DNA of 64,000 bases from Phoronis australis. Its lineage: Eukaryota > Phoronida > Phoronidae. The stretch is from the NCBI GenBank assembly GCA_002633005.1, contig NMRA01000054.1, forward strand, positions 438,952 through 502,951, written 5' to 3'. The position numbers were made by a program, and so were the translations under genes. Shown here piece by piece: positions 1 through 12,518 of this stretch (positions are counted from its first letter, which is position 1; every line of letters starts with the position of its first letter). The notes below the pieces were generated by a model, which saw nothing but the letters and a program-made list of their open reading frames with translations, made no database searches and was not told the DNA's origin.

Positions 1-5
1 GGGCA

Positions 6-256
6 NNNNNNNNNNNNNNNNNNNNNNNNNNNNNNNNNNNNNNNNNNNNNNNNNNNNNNNNNNNNNNNNNNNNNNNNNNNNNNNNNNNNNNNNNNNNNNN
101 NNNNNNNNNNNNNNNNNNNNNNNNNNNNNNNNNNNNNNNNNNNNNNNNNNNNNNNNNNNNNNNNNNNNNNNNNNNNNNNNNNNNNNNNNNNNNNNNNNNN
201 NNNNNNNNNNNNNNNNNNNNNNNNNNNNNNNNNNNNNNNNNNNNNNNNNNNNNNNN
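6..256. other. Assembly gap
   Basis: Run of 251 undetermined bases. Anything upstream of 257, including missing 5' exons of the dynein gene, cannot be judged. Confidence 0.99.
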
Positions 257-3200
257 TTTTTTAGTCCTTCCGATTTTTGTCGCGGAAAGGTTCACATTGA
301 CCATTTCAAAGGCTGGTTATCGGGCATGATTTGGGCCGTAAAAGTTTCCGCGTTTTTTGTCATTGGTCATTCCAAGCCCTGTCAAATACCTTGCAAGCCA
401 ACTTTTGAATTTCCTGCCAAATCGATATGTCACTCTGTGACTGAAATGGTTATTAAATGGTCATATGTCTAGAAAAATCATAAGTGAGGGATAAATAACA
501 TTATTCTCTGTAGTTATCCAGGAAAGCTCATCATTGTATCAGCTCTATTGGGCAGATGCTTAACAAATGAAGAATGATTATTTGTTTGTCCTTGTGAAGT
601 CATGGCATTTACAATGGCACTTCTGGTGAGAGGCCTTTGTTGTCACAGCTGTGAAAAATGGTCTCAGTTCACCAGGGCAGATCGGACAAAATTATGTTAA
701 AATCTCACCCATTTCGGACAAAACTGATTGCCAAAATTGATTTTTTAATTTTTCAAAGACATCTGTGAATTTACATATTTTTTTTTTAAATATTGTCCAT
801 TAGTAGCTATGGTTACAGAGTTTGAACATGGGAACATGTTGTATATTTGTTATGATAAAAGTAAGAATATAAGATTTCACTTGTCTTACAGTAGTGGTTA
901 TCCGAGTAATTAAGCCCTTGGGGAGTTTTGGGTATAATATTGTGTTACCTCCGTTTTATTTGGCACTGAAATAACTCCTGTGAATGATTGTGACTATAAA
1001 AGGTTCAAAAAAAGCTTACTTTTCTATATTTGAATGTACCCTTAGATTTAAATTGTTAAATGCAATTTTACATTTTATAAAATATTGTGCATAGAGCCAT
1101 CACGATTAACACCTGGTCTGATGATGTGTCCAGTGCTGCAATATGTTCACTGCGGAGTCCTTAGTGTCAGGCTTGAAGTAACGTTTTAAAATGGCAATAT
1201 AACTGGTTAATTGAACTACATGTTTTTACTAAGTGATCCATGATAGTTTATACCTAGCTATTGCAGCTTTGGTTGTTTCATTTAATTCATGTCATTATTG
1301 GAATTGATTGTCAGACTGAGTTAGGACCTGTGAAATATCATTTAATCGGACTCTTTACTTTGTTTCATTAACAAATCAAACCAACTTTATGTTAGGGCAA
1401 CAGGTATACCTGCATTGTGTCAATAAATTATTTAGCTATTACATAATGAAAAACACCAACATAAACAATTACTATATGGTTGCATAAGCAGATGCAGTTC
1501 TGGAAAAATTTGGTTGGTGAGTTGGTTTTATATTGACAAGGTTCACTGTTCTGTAGAGAAAGTTGGCATCAGCTGACTAGGAAATAATTGATTAACATCA
1601 ATAAGTTTTGAGAACGAAATATTAATCATTTTTGTTTGTCAGTCTGCCAAGAATTAACATTTGTTTTGTTCTTTATATTGTAAACAGCCTCTAGGATACA
1701 GAACAATCAATATGGGCATCACTGTTGATAGGCAATTGTCAGTCACTGGATGGTATGAGGAAGTTCTGCCTGATGTAGCAGCAATACACCTTGTTGGCAC
1801 ATGGTGACTGAGTAGTTACGTGGAAGTTTGATGCAAAAAGATTTCACGCTTTTTATAATTTTTTGCAACCATGATGTCATCAAATCGCCATTGTTGGGAT
1901 GATTGAAGTGATTCACATAAAAATGTTCAATGACTCAAAGTGTTGGTGAATGAAAGAAATTATGTTTTATCCATGTCCACCTACTAGTGGCCATCTTGGA
2001 TACTACTAGGATATTAGTGATGCTCAAGAGTTGTAAGTCAATGTCCCTTATTTATTTGAGTTTAACAATAATCCTTATCTTTACTGTTCAGACAACTCAA
2101 AGGAATTACATTTTTTGGTAAAAGTGATGATGGAAATTGGAATTAAATTATGATACAGAATACTGTTTCTTACGTCAGTTGGTAGGATGTTCCATGTAAC
2201 TGCATGCGATTTAGTAGGTGATTTACTAATGGCTCGACTGTTTACTAAGAAAGAGGTGCTGGAGCATAGACCTGAGGATTTAAATGTTGCGCCATCCAAT
2301 ATTTGTCAAATAGTTTGTTCATGGTTTGTTTACAGTGTTTAGACTTAATATGTGTGACATGAGATGCTCAAATACTTTGGCTGTATTTGAACCTTTGATG
2401 GAACCAGTGATTGTTTTTTATGATACTGTAGAGTGTGCAAACCAAGCAAATGTGATGCACCAGTAAATTATGCCACCATCATAATTAGAACAGAGTAGTG
2501 CACAGGATTTGAATATGCACTCGCTTTGTTTTTATGCAAGTTTCATGCATCTAAACTTTTACTCACCGGGCTCAACATAATATAGCTCAAAGGAGAACTT
2601 ATCTCTTCTTCAGCAGTGCCTGAATGTTGTGTATGTTCTTTGGGGAGGATTTCTAGCCCTCAAGATACAGATTTTATGTTGTGTCAGCCGGTACTGTTCA
2701 ATTAGAGAATCTTGCCTTGAAGTTCATTTTTGCTAAGGAAGCAAGAGGATATAAGTCTAACGGCAATTCATCATGTTTGCCCGTAGGGTCGATTTGTGTT
2801 TAATGTCTCGAGACTTGTATTTGGCATCATGCTGGTAATTTTCAGGACAAGTTACACGCACCTTATTAGCCATGGTACATTATGGTTCATTGCGCACTCT
2901 GCATCAAAATGCCATAAGCTATTGTTAAGCTGTGCTTAGCTTATCTGGACAGGGTAATTGGTTTCTGTTGAGATGAATATATTAAAAACATTACATGCTC
3001 CAATGCCACTTCTCCATAAATTTGTGATCGCACTAAAACTTCCAAAATCAAAAAGTCTGAGGTATGGTTTTGCATGAATTTCCTCCAGGATTCAAAAGAA
3101 CAGGGATAAATAGATCCACCAGTACTGGCAGGTGAATGCTATGTGCATGACATAATAAAACATCATGGATTTCGGGGAAGTTAAGTTAAGAATTTACACG

Positions 3201-4281
3201 AGCTGACACGGGGCGGCTAACAAGGAACGGCTGATTGGGTGCAAGTGTGAGTGTAAACACAACTGACATGGTGTAAGTGACACGGCGGTGGCCAGTTTTT
3301 GACGCAGGTTTGATAGGTAGAGGGAGTAGCACTCGATTGGTTGCTCCAGTTTCAACTACGTATATTAATAGTCTGAACACAACTGGGGTCGGACTAGCGC
3401 AGTTGCGTATAATCGGGTGATCAGTAGCATTCCATGTGTTGGACATTGGCTGTATATTGTTTATGCGAGCATGTGCAGACAGTCTTTGTGCAAGTGACTC
3501 ATGCTGATCCAGTTTGTCATCTAATGTTGTGTAAGTGCGACTAAAGTAGACCAAGTCTCGCCGTGACAACTGACACGTTGCAATTGTCTCTCATGTGAAA
3601 GGGGCTTAAGGGTTATGCCATCTAGATTGAATTGACCACGTAAATCATACATGCCCAAAGTTATATTAACTGTGAGAATATTTTTTTCTTCATAAGACCT
3701 TTCGGTTATCATGTCAACAAACGTACTGTGTCATTAAATTTTCCGATTCAGCAAAAACACTGCCGGATACGTCGCAGCTATTCAGGCGAATGCCTTCACC
3801 ATTGTTTGCACATGAGTACGGTAACATTAGAATGCAGAGGATATGAATGTGCAGGTTTTTCCTAACTATTGCCTCATTTGTAAAGTGTGGTAAGATTGTA
3901 TCCCTGTGTGTTTCAGCTTGTCCATCATATTATTGGTGCCAGACAAGTGTTTTGTATGTGACATGTCATTAATGTGGTAAACTGTGTCTGTCTGTACAAA
4001 CGTGCAACTTTTATGATGAATAATAAAGGCTGCTGACCGGAGTAATCGTTTTAACTACTGAAAAATAAATTGCTCGTTTTTGAATTTCTGGCACTGTATA
4101 ATCAAAGTTATTTACATAATTTAGTGCAACAATAACAATGAAGTATTTCTAAACATGAATGGTCATCGTAGCCTCAGGTAGGGTACTCTATAAAGTCATA
4201 AGTAGTCACATCACATGACCCAGTAGTTAGTCTGAAAAGATTGCTGATGTAACCGGGGATGTAAAGTCCTTCAGGACACAG

Positions 4282-4353
4282 AATTATTATTGTTGTTATT
4301 ATTATTATTATTATTATTGTTGTTGTTGTTGTTGTTAGTATTATTATTGTTAT
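4282..4353. repeat. TTA/TTG trinucleotide microsatellite
   Basis: About 70 bases of imperfect (TTA)n and (TTG)n. The minus-strand frame reading Thr/Ile runs through it is an artefact of the repeat. Confidence 0.95.
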
Positions 4354-4904
4354 CATTACTATATACTGTATTTAAGGAGGATACATTACAAACAAACAGC
4401 ACATGCTTAGCAAGTGCTGATATTCAGCATGGTCCTCAATAATTTAATAAATAAGGAAATTAAACAAATAAATACATTGAAATAATTAAAACATAGATAA
4501 TTAAATTTTTTGAAAGATTAATAATTTTAACCAAAGCAAACAAAATGGAAGACAGAAAATGAGAGGGGGCAGCCAAAGTAGCCAAATTAATCACAGAGGA
4601 ACTTTATTAGTTCACGTTTGAAGCCACTGTAGCTGCGCACTTCCTGTATCACATCAGGCAATGGGTTCCATTCTTGTACAGCCTTTTAAAAAATGATCCA
4701 TAGAATGATGTCTTGTGCCCTGGTGCACCAAAATTATTGTGAGACAAGAATTTGGTATTGATCTTGTGAACAGGAACAATGTGTGATTGGATTTCTGTGG
4801 TTGGCTACTGGTTCCGCTTGCTCCGTAGACAAAAGTGGATACTTGGAATGTTTAAACTCCCCCCCCCCCCCTTCATGGCTGCAATCTTTTCACCCTTGTA
4901 ATTA

Positions 4905-4980
4905 CTAGGTCACATGATGCGACGGCACATGACTCTCTAGGTCACATGATGCAATGGCACATGACTCTGTAGGTTACATA
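4905..4980. repeat. 32-bp tandem repeat, about 2.4 copies
   Basis: Unit CTAGGTCACATGATGCGACG followed by GCACATGACTCT. Copies at 4905-4936 and 4937-4968 differ by two bases, followed by a partial third. A 13-base C tract precedes it at about 4859. Confidence 0.9.
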
Positions 4981-5416
4981 CTCTGTGCAGTCAATGAGGT
5001 ACATCGTGACCGTGATGTGACCTGAGGTCATGCAACTGCACGTGCTGTAAACATCCCCTCAAATAAGGATCAATTTGGAGAACAGGTTCAAGCTATAATC
5101 TTAAGTCTCATTAGGGGGGCTAGTCATCAATAGAGTGATTCTAGTCACTAGGTAACAGAATTGGGGTAATTACTGAACAGAATTAGGATAATTACTGTTT
5201 CTTATCAAAGCATAACAAAATACAAAGCTTGAAAGGCTGTCTAGCTTTTCCATTTTCTTTTTGGGACATGAAAACCAATGGCGACCATAATATCTTAATA
5301 GAGGAGTAAAAATTTGAGTATGTGGGTGAAGTAACAAAGATTTTGTCAACAAAAACCTAAGTCTTCAACTATCATTGGAAAGCTGCTTCCAGCATGATTC
5401 AGCCATAAGTTCTGCA

Positions 5417-5923
5417 GGGCCTTTCATACTAACGTCGACGCGTCGATGGTTTGGGGAGTTGCGATCAATATGAACGCTTAACTCCGGTCCTAGATCGCAG
5501 TTAACAGCTCCAGTTAACATCGCAGTTAACAGGTGGATTTAATTGCGCAGCGTCGATGCTGCGGTGCAGTATGAACGCTTAACTTCGGTTCAATCGAAGT
5601 TATTGCCAGGTGCCACTGTTTTTGTCAACAGTTACAAGGTTAAGTGCCGTCGCTAATGGCCGCTTATATTTTGCTCTAATAATAACCGATCGATTTAAAA
5701 ATACGTTTAATGTCACTTAGCACATGTAAATGTTTCCAAATTGAAACATTGAAAAAAATCTTAGCGTGCAACGCTACCTTGAGATAACTTCGATGACGAC
5801 AGCGGCACCAACTGCTTACTTCTATGTTCATTAACTACCGAAGCCAGTATGAATGGTCCAGTTAACTGCGCTGTTTACGTCGACGCTCCGCTCAGTCTGG
5901 AGTTAAATCAATATGAAAGCGCC
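5417..5923. mobile_element. MITE family A, copy 1 (about 507 bp)
   Basis: Bounded by the inverted terminal words GGGCCTTTCATACT (left) and ATATGAAAGCGCC (right), and clearly homologous along its length to 34,121-34,582. Shared internal blocks include TTATTGCCAGGTGCCACTGT, GCTTATATTTTGCT and GTTAACTACCGAAG. It has no coding capacity, so it is a non-autonomous DNA element. No target duplication is evident. This copy keeps more CpG (many GTCGA and CGAT words) than copy 2, where most are TG/CA, as expected if copy 2 is older or more methylated. Confidence 0.85.
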
Positions 5924-7243
5924 TTACGAAATACTGTATCATTAACTCGCAATAGAATGTTGGCCTCAAAGAATGTAGATAAAACCTGTTGTGATGCTGT
6001 CTAACTAAAGGGAAACCAGGCTCTCAGCATGGGCAAATTAATCACAATTTGGACTTAATTTCCAAATAGTTGCACCAGATTGAAATTCACTAACCCACCA
6101 GACAGTGATCAGGTCTTTGTTGGACAGGCATTCAGAGCCACCTACATATCCATATAATGTGGATGGGAGCTTTCAACCAACTGGTATAAACTGTGTTTTA
6201 ACATTAATGCTATTATAAATAAATGCCAGAAAATTTCCACTGTGTGCGGTGAGATGTTGCAGAAAAATCAAACCTTTTGAAATACCAATTGATGAGCGAG
6301 GACGTCGAAGATATATCTGTGGTGGCTGCCGCTGGTAACGTGGGAGAGTTTCGATCCCATCTAGTGTCAAAAAGCTAAAATAAATTTGTGAACTAATCAA
6401 ACAATTGGAGGAGCTGACAGTGGAATTTATTCCTCTGCGTTTATAATTAGGAACCATTATGTAGTTAAACTGAATTTCTGTCCACCAAATCTGAGTTGGG
6501 ATCAATCAGAAGTCACTTTCGTTCTCTCATTACTCTAGAGAGCACCAACATGAAAAGTGCGCCAGTAGGCGTGGTGTGTTTCATGATGGTGATTAAGTGA
6601 TAAGGTAGATATTACTTTTACCATACTAAGGTGTGTAACCATAGATGTAAGACCTGTGGCAGCAGTATCCACTGCATTGGTTGGCTGACATTTGCTGAAA
6701 ACTTGCTGAAACATAGTGATGTACAGTATGATGCATTTTCAAATGTTGTAGAAAACTAAAAACGTGACAAAAATTTTCTGTTTCCAAAATACGATTTTGT
6801 CTATAACATTTTTATATGTCAGTAGTATGATACAAGTACAACCACCGCCTTCAAGTGGCAACCAGTATCTGCCACTTCCTGTGAGATGCACTGCGCTTGT
6901 AACGGCGAAGGCATATTAATGGTTCTGGCTAATAGCATGTATTGATTGGCTACCGCTTTACTAGGAAAAAACAAATTTGCACACTGTCCTGGCACTATCA
7001 AAGTTTGAGTGGCTTGTTTTGCAAAGTCCTAGGTTTCTCAGAGTAATCAATCTTGTTCTCATTGGCAGTAAGCCATACCTTTTACCAATAGTAAACTTTG
7101 TTCGAAGCAAGTGAGATAGATACAAGGCTATTACTAATGCTGATATCGTAATTTCAAATTCAACGCTCTCCCTTGTAAGCATAATCATTGCAAATTGGTT
7201 ATCAAACGTCTTTGTTTTTGTGTTGTTATTGCAAAGATTTCAG

Positions 7244-7595
7244 ATATACCCCCGGAGAATCTTATGGAAAAAAGTGATGTTTTTACCATCTTCAATGCCA
7301 TCTTACAGTCACGGTCTTTAGCAGCTATTGTTTATTTTGTCAGTAGTTTGCATACTGAAGGAAAAATCCACAAAGCTATCATTAACACATCATGTGTACG
7401 ATCTGACACTGTGCGACAAAAAACATTTCATTTGCAATCTCTCAAAAGAATTTTTCTGTTGTTAAAACATTTCTGCAACAAAGATGAGGACCACCCAACA
7501 TTGAATAGAACAAAAAGTATGATTTGCTCACTTCGCACTACATATGAGAAAACAAAGTGTCACATGACTGATATGACTGGCAATTCACTTTCAAG
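7244..7595 (+). CDS. Orphan candidate internal exon, protein not recognised
   Basis: A 352-base stretch is open in one frame between a good acceptor (T-rich tract, then TTTCAG at 7238-7243) and a good donor (AAG|GTAAAT at 7595/7596). The roughly 117 encoded residues have ordinary composition: an Ile/Leu/Phe-rich first half that looks helical, and a Lys/Thr/Cys/Met-containing second half. The family is not recognised; it does not resemble the dynein region that precedes the exon at 12,319. It could be an exon of a gene nested in, or upstream of, the dynein gene, or a chance open frame with good flanking signals. Confidence 0.4.
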
Positions 7596-10500
7596 GTAAA
7601 TAAGGCCAAGATGTGGTTCTTAACACTGCTAGAAAAGAATGGTTCTTGTCGAAATAGCAGCAGAGAATGGGAGTCTATGGCTTACTGTAGTCTCAGTAGT
7701 ATCATTTCAACAAAGCAGCTGGTATCACATTGCAGTCGCATAGAACGCTGACAGAAAATAATGTCCCTGGCGATAACTGTAACTCCTGGTCATATATACG
7801 TCTGAGACTTGAAGTTGATCCGGTTTCCGCATTCAAAAAAGCTCCTTATTTATTTTGAAAGTTATTTACGTCACGTAAATTAGGAGTGGCTACTAGGTCC
7901 GAGCAGTAGTTCCTGTTAAGTAGAGGATGGGCATTGAGCCGAGCAGTGGGCCCTTAATCCGAAAATTATAAGAAGTAGGAGGGTATGGGTGCTTATGTGG
8001 GTATTGGTATGAGTGTGGGTGTTTGTTCTGAAATATTTTTTAGACCTTTCTAACCATCACAGAGGTTTGGGTTTGGGCCTTAAGGGGAAACAAAAAGAAT
8101 GACTTGATAATCTTTATCTATTTTATGGTTCTTCTAAATGTCATAAGTTGAAACATAAATGCCATTCAAGCAATAATGTCCCCCGTGTCGGGCAGGTAAA
8201 TGATCCCGTGGTTGCTTTTTCGAACCTTGTTTGCGTTACCCCGCTAAGCTATTGTTTGCTGTAAGGTTTTTTCTGGTTCCCAAAACAATCTGCGTGAAGT
8301 TGCATTTTACGTTTGGATGGTTCATTAACAGCTTTTGGTGTATTGTTTTCTCAAGGGAATAATTAATGATGAAATTACAAAAACTGCTTCATCTGTTCAT
8401 ATTTGCAATTACTTTCGTCTGAGTTTGCAATAAACTTAATATGACGCAAACAGTTTGTTGAAGAACAAATGCTCTTCTGAGGTTTTGTTTACCTAGAAGA
8501 AAAAGTAGGGAAATAAATAGGAAGCCATGTATTGTTAAATATATCGAGAAATTCGATCTGCTTGAAAGCCGCAAAGTTCAATGGTAATGAAGACTGAGGG
8601 TAGAAAAACAATTGAGCTGGCTGATGCTGCGAGTTACATGACGTTCAGATGTATTGGTTTTAAAGATTTTACTCTGAGATTTGGGGATCAAAACAGGGGT
8701 AGCGATCTCTTGGCGATGTCTTGGGACTGAATTGTTTCTGCACCCCTCCTAATATGCATTGTGAATAACCAAGAGGTTTGAAAAGGTCTAATTATACCAG
8801 GTGTATAAATGAGCAGATGCCACTAGGTGTTACAAGACACAGTTGTCAACTTGCTAGTTAGTCTTAACTGCATATATTCAGGCACCAATTTTTTGTATTG
8901 ACTTAATAAAGAAATCTGGGGCCACGTGCAGTGGTGGATTTAAGGTGGGCCAAGGGAGCTTCCCCCACCCTAAAATTCTCCAAGATTTCATGTGGCAGTT
9001 CGGGTTTGTAAATGTTTGATGGACACCATCCTGGCTAATACTCTGTTCAGCCTCCCTCAACTCAAAATCCTGGATCCGCCCCCTGATGTGCGACCATGAA
9101 GACGATTCGTGCGGAGTCAGACTTGTGTTCTATTTTCATTAAGATTATGCAAACTCAGGAAATTTTGAAATTGGCTGTTCAGTCTGTCGTAGCTTGGAAA
9201 TTGATGATCAGGCTCTATATTGCCACACAGCCTGGTGGATGAAAACTCAAAGTCACTGCACTTGATAAAAAGAAGGGTCAAGATTTAACCACAAACTCAA
9301 TATGTGCATTAAATAGCCATGTAATTGAGTTGGTCTATCCTGCTGACTGGCAATTGTCAGCACAGCTGGAATGTAGGGAGAGGAAACTGTCAAGACTGCA
9401 GACTGACTTTGGTGTTGTCACTTTGCAAAGGTTGTTAATGAAACTTGAAGTAGCCTGACCTGATGACTTTTATGGGAATATCATTTGCATACTGCATTAA
9501 ATTAGTGGTCACGTACATTAGATTAAAACTGTTTTAGCTTCTACATGGCCCTGACGTACATACAAATAGTGATCTAATGCCCTTGTCTCTCACATTCTGA
9601 CAAAGTAATTTGTGATATTTGTTATTAATCAAACTACAAAAATTGAGTCAGAGAAACCAAAATATTTCTTGCTTTCGGCATTAAAGGGGCACTGAACCAG
9701 CGTCTAAACTCAGAAGGGATTTTTGTGTGGGCCACTTACTGCCATCAGTCTCATCTTATTCTATATTCAGATTACTTGTACATATGGTTCATTAAATTAA
9801 AAATGTAGGCCTACTATTGCTTTAATTAGATCAAGCTTACTAATATAGAAACCAAGTAATGTGGGTCATGGTGTTGGGAGATGTCCAGACATTTTATTGA
9901 AGTGAATGCAGTTCAGTCACCGGTTAAGAACGCGATGATATTGGATTATTTAGCTGTTTTAAAATATGAATTTAAGTTTGGTTCAGGTCTTAAAATTTGT
10001 GCTGATGGTCAAATTACCACAGGCTGCAAATTTGATTGAAAATATATTGAATTACAAAACTATTGAATCTGTCTCAAGACTTAAATGACAGTTCATGTTC
10101 CACTTAAGCTTATTGAGATCTCAGGATTGCAAATACTTGGTGATTATCGTGGTAACTGAAAGTTCAGCCTCCATATTGTTGTGCGTATCAGTGTAGTAAT
10201 TAATAAGAGTGATTTGAACAGGTTTAGTTTTTAGTAACTTGATCCTACCACTTAAGTCTTGTTATGAAAGTATGTTTCATGTCAATACAAAACAACACAG
10301 GCATATAATAGCAATTCATCACTGTAGCCTTGGCGCCTGTTTATTCAAACATCGTTTGTCCTGTCTTACCTAAGATGATCTTAGTTTTTACTTTGTGCAC
10401 AATTCATCAATCTGTCTCGGTGTTAAAGGTGTATTTGCACGCTCCTAACTATGCTAATGTAAAGCACGAAATAAATGACAATGCTGTTTGAACATCATCT

Positions 10501-12318
10501 ACTCTAAACAAAGTGCAGTTGTCTTTGTATTCATTGGCAACTTGTAAATGTGAAAACAAAAAATGCTGCAAATACCTGGTGACCTTTGCAGTAATGACGT
10601 ACCTTGGGAGCTCACATAACCCGCATCATGCAGTGTTATTCCCCAACACCACGACACGATACTTACTAGACACGGTTGAGTGATTTACGGTGGATCATTT
10701 TCGACACAAAACTCGTTCTTAAAAACATTTGGCAATTTTCAACCTACTTCATATTCACATCGTTGTTGTATGTTGTGATTCTAACTAATTTGACCAAGCA
10801 GTCACAGAGATAAGGCATTAGCCTGCAAGTTCTACTTTAGTTTAATGACTTGAGAACATCATATCTCTGAATGGCTTATTGCATTCATATCAAACTTTCA
10901 GACACTGTGCTTCGTGTGATGTTCTCAAAAACTCATTTAGGGATTGTTTTTAAAATGTTCCAGTTTTGTATGAGGGGCTATCAAAAAATAGGGCTTTTAT
11001 GGTTTTTATGGAAAAACTCAGAAATTGCATAAAACAGAAACGGGATTTTAACAAAATGTACCAACATTTTTGAGATGGCAATTCTTGAACATTTATATCA
11101 AGTGAAATGTGGTCACATTGTTGATGTGAGTGCTTTGCTATCAGTGTACCTCTCTTTTTGCTCTATTTTAATTGAAAGAGATATGGTCATGTGACCTGAT
11201 TTATGGCAAATTGGTTTTGAGTCATAAATGGATTTTTTAAAGTCATTTTGCTTAATACACAGAGTTGTGGTTATTTAGATCTTATATAACCTTAAAATAG
11301 TGAAAAATGTGAAAAATTATCAATTGCAAGACTTCGTACTAGAAAATAGCTACGGGTGTCTCGGAGAATAGTGTATCAAGCGTACTATTTTCACTTAAAA
11401 GTGAACAAATTCTTTAAGTGGCCTCCCACATAGCATGTACAAGATTTTGGTGAACATGAACTTTTGACACATAAAACTATAAGCTCGTAAAGTTAGACTA
11501 CTATTAGCTAATAAAAAGTGTGGCTTTAAGTGTTCTCCTTACTAACACTTGAGCAAGGTACTCGTGGAGCGAGTTGTCACTATGTTTAGCAGTGTAAACG
11601 CTATTTGTGCTGGGGGAGCTTGAAAAACGTGTGATAATTTACCTTACCTTAGCGAGGTAGAGTAACTTTTTCTTGGGAACTTGCCCCAGCGCAGGTCCTA
11701 CTGTGGATGCAAACCTGCAGACAAGACAGAAATAATTATCTGCTGTGCAATTGGTCTGTTACACTCATAGTGGTGTCTAATCATTTTTTCTCTATAGTTG
11801 TTGCATGGTGTATGATGTGCAGTGTAGACCTCAGCTGAATGAGGCAATTTGCGCTAGGACAGGTCGTTATGGGATTACGCGTAGTGTGCACCCGACTTTA
11901 TTATCTGATTATCAGCATCTATTACCATTACTAGTTTCATGGCTACTGTATACTCGTGTCCAAGCATTATCTGTCTGTTTCTCATTTCTCATCTTCACTG
12001 CTGGTTATGTTTTGTGTGTAGGCATTAGTTCTATATTAAGCGCGGTGGTTATGAAACATGCTATGTTTAGTTTAGCTGAGTTAGCCGCCTATGGTCCTCT
12101 GTAATGATGCTAACCTAATGATGCCTCTCATTTAGTGTTGTTTTCCACGACTTATTTAAAGGCTCCGTTACAACCTAATTGAAAAAAACATCGCATTTGC
12201 TCAAAATGTCTAATTACAGCGTATTATCCAGCATTGCTTCATTAAGACATTAAAAGTGTTCACACAACACTTTTTTCGTAAGACTTCTTTGACACCATTA
12301 TACTTGTGTTTTTTTTAG
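7596..12318. other. Non-coding stretch upstream of the first recognised dynein exon
   Basis: No exon with dynein similarity was found here. An open frame at 11,800-12,104 follows an acceptor-like TTTTTCTCTATAG and would encode a hydrophobic peptide, but it ends in a stop with no convincing donor and looks like T-rich chance coding. One short MITE-like repeat (8,929-9,085) is listed separately. The rest is featureless. Confidence 0.55.
8929..9085. mobile_element. Short MITE-like inverted-repeat element (157 bp)
   Basis: The left end (CAGTGGTGGATTTAAGG) and the right end (CCTGGATCCGCCCCCTG, which reads CAGGGGGCGGATCCAGG on the other strand) form a degenerate terminal inverted repeat. Inside, AGGGAGCTTCCCCCACCC and CCTCCCTCAACTC continue the pairing weakly. 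Flanks ACGTG and ATGTG could be an eroded 5-base duplication. No coding capacity. Confidence 0.55.
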
Positions 12319-12518
12319 GATGAATGGCGCTTCCTGTTGGCTGGTGGAACACACAGGCCCAAGGACTTGCCAAACCCGTCTCCCGATTGGTTGTCGGAAA
12401 GGTCCTGGGGTAGTATCCTGTCCATGGCGGCCTTGCCAAAGTTTGAAAAGTTTGTTGAAGACTTTCCAAACCACTTGAAGGGATTCAAAAAGATATTTGA
12501 CAGCCCAGATCCTCACAG
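12319..12518 (+). CDS. DNAH1: DNAH1 exon a (first recognised in window)
   Basis: Starts after TTTTTTTAG and begins [10 protein letters not shown], a block conserved in dynein heavy chains after AAA5. Ends phase 2 at CACAG|GTAAC. Residues 1-67 of the visible fragment. The acceptor fixes the start; the true exon before it was not found. Confidence 0.9.

Larger units (their letters stand above)
257..7243. other. Non-coding stretch with simple repeats and one MITE
   Basis: AT-rich DNA with only short open frames that lack splice-site support and recognisable protein similarity. It holds a TTA/TTG microsatellite, a C tract, a short tandem repeat at 4.9 kb and the MITE at 5.4-5.9 kb, listed separately. 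The 3.19-3.62 kb part is locally richer in GC, repeats the word GACACG and ends with CATGTGAAAGGGGC; it may be another mobile-element fragment, but no partner end was found. This interval may be intron of the dynein gene or intergenic. Confidence 0.6.

Noticed and set aside
3186-3569. 127-codon minus-strand frame
   Set aside because: No ordered protein motifs and no splice signals, in a stretch that looks like a mobile-element fragment.
4174-4356. Ile/Thr-rich minus-strand frame
   Set aside because: Translation of the TTA/TTG microsatellite.
11800-12104. Hydrophobic, membrane-protein-like frame after an acceptor-like site
   Set aside because: Ends in a stop without a donor, no family recognised, and T-rich DNA readily gives Leu/Phe/Val-rich frames. 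It is not dynein.
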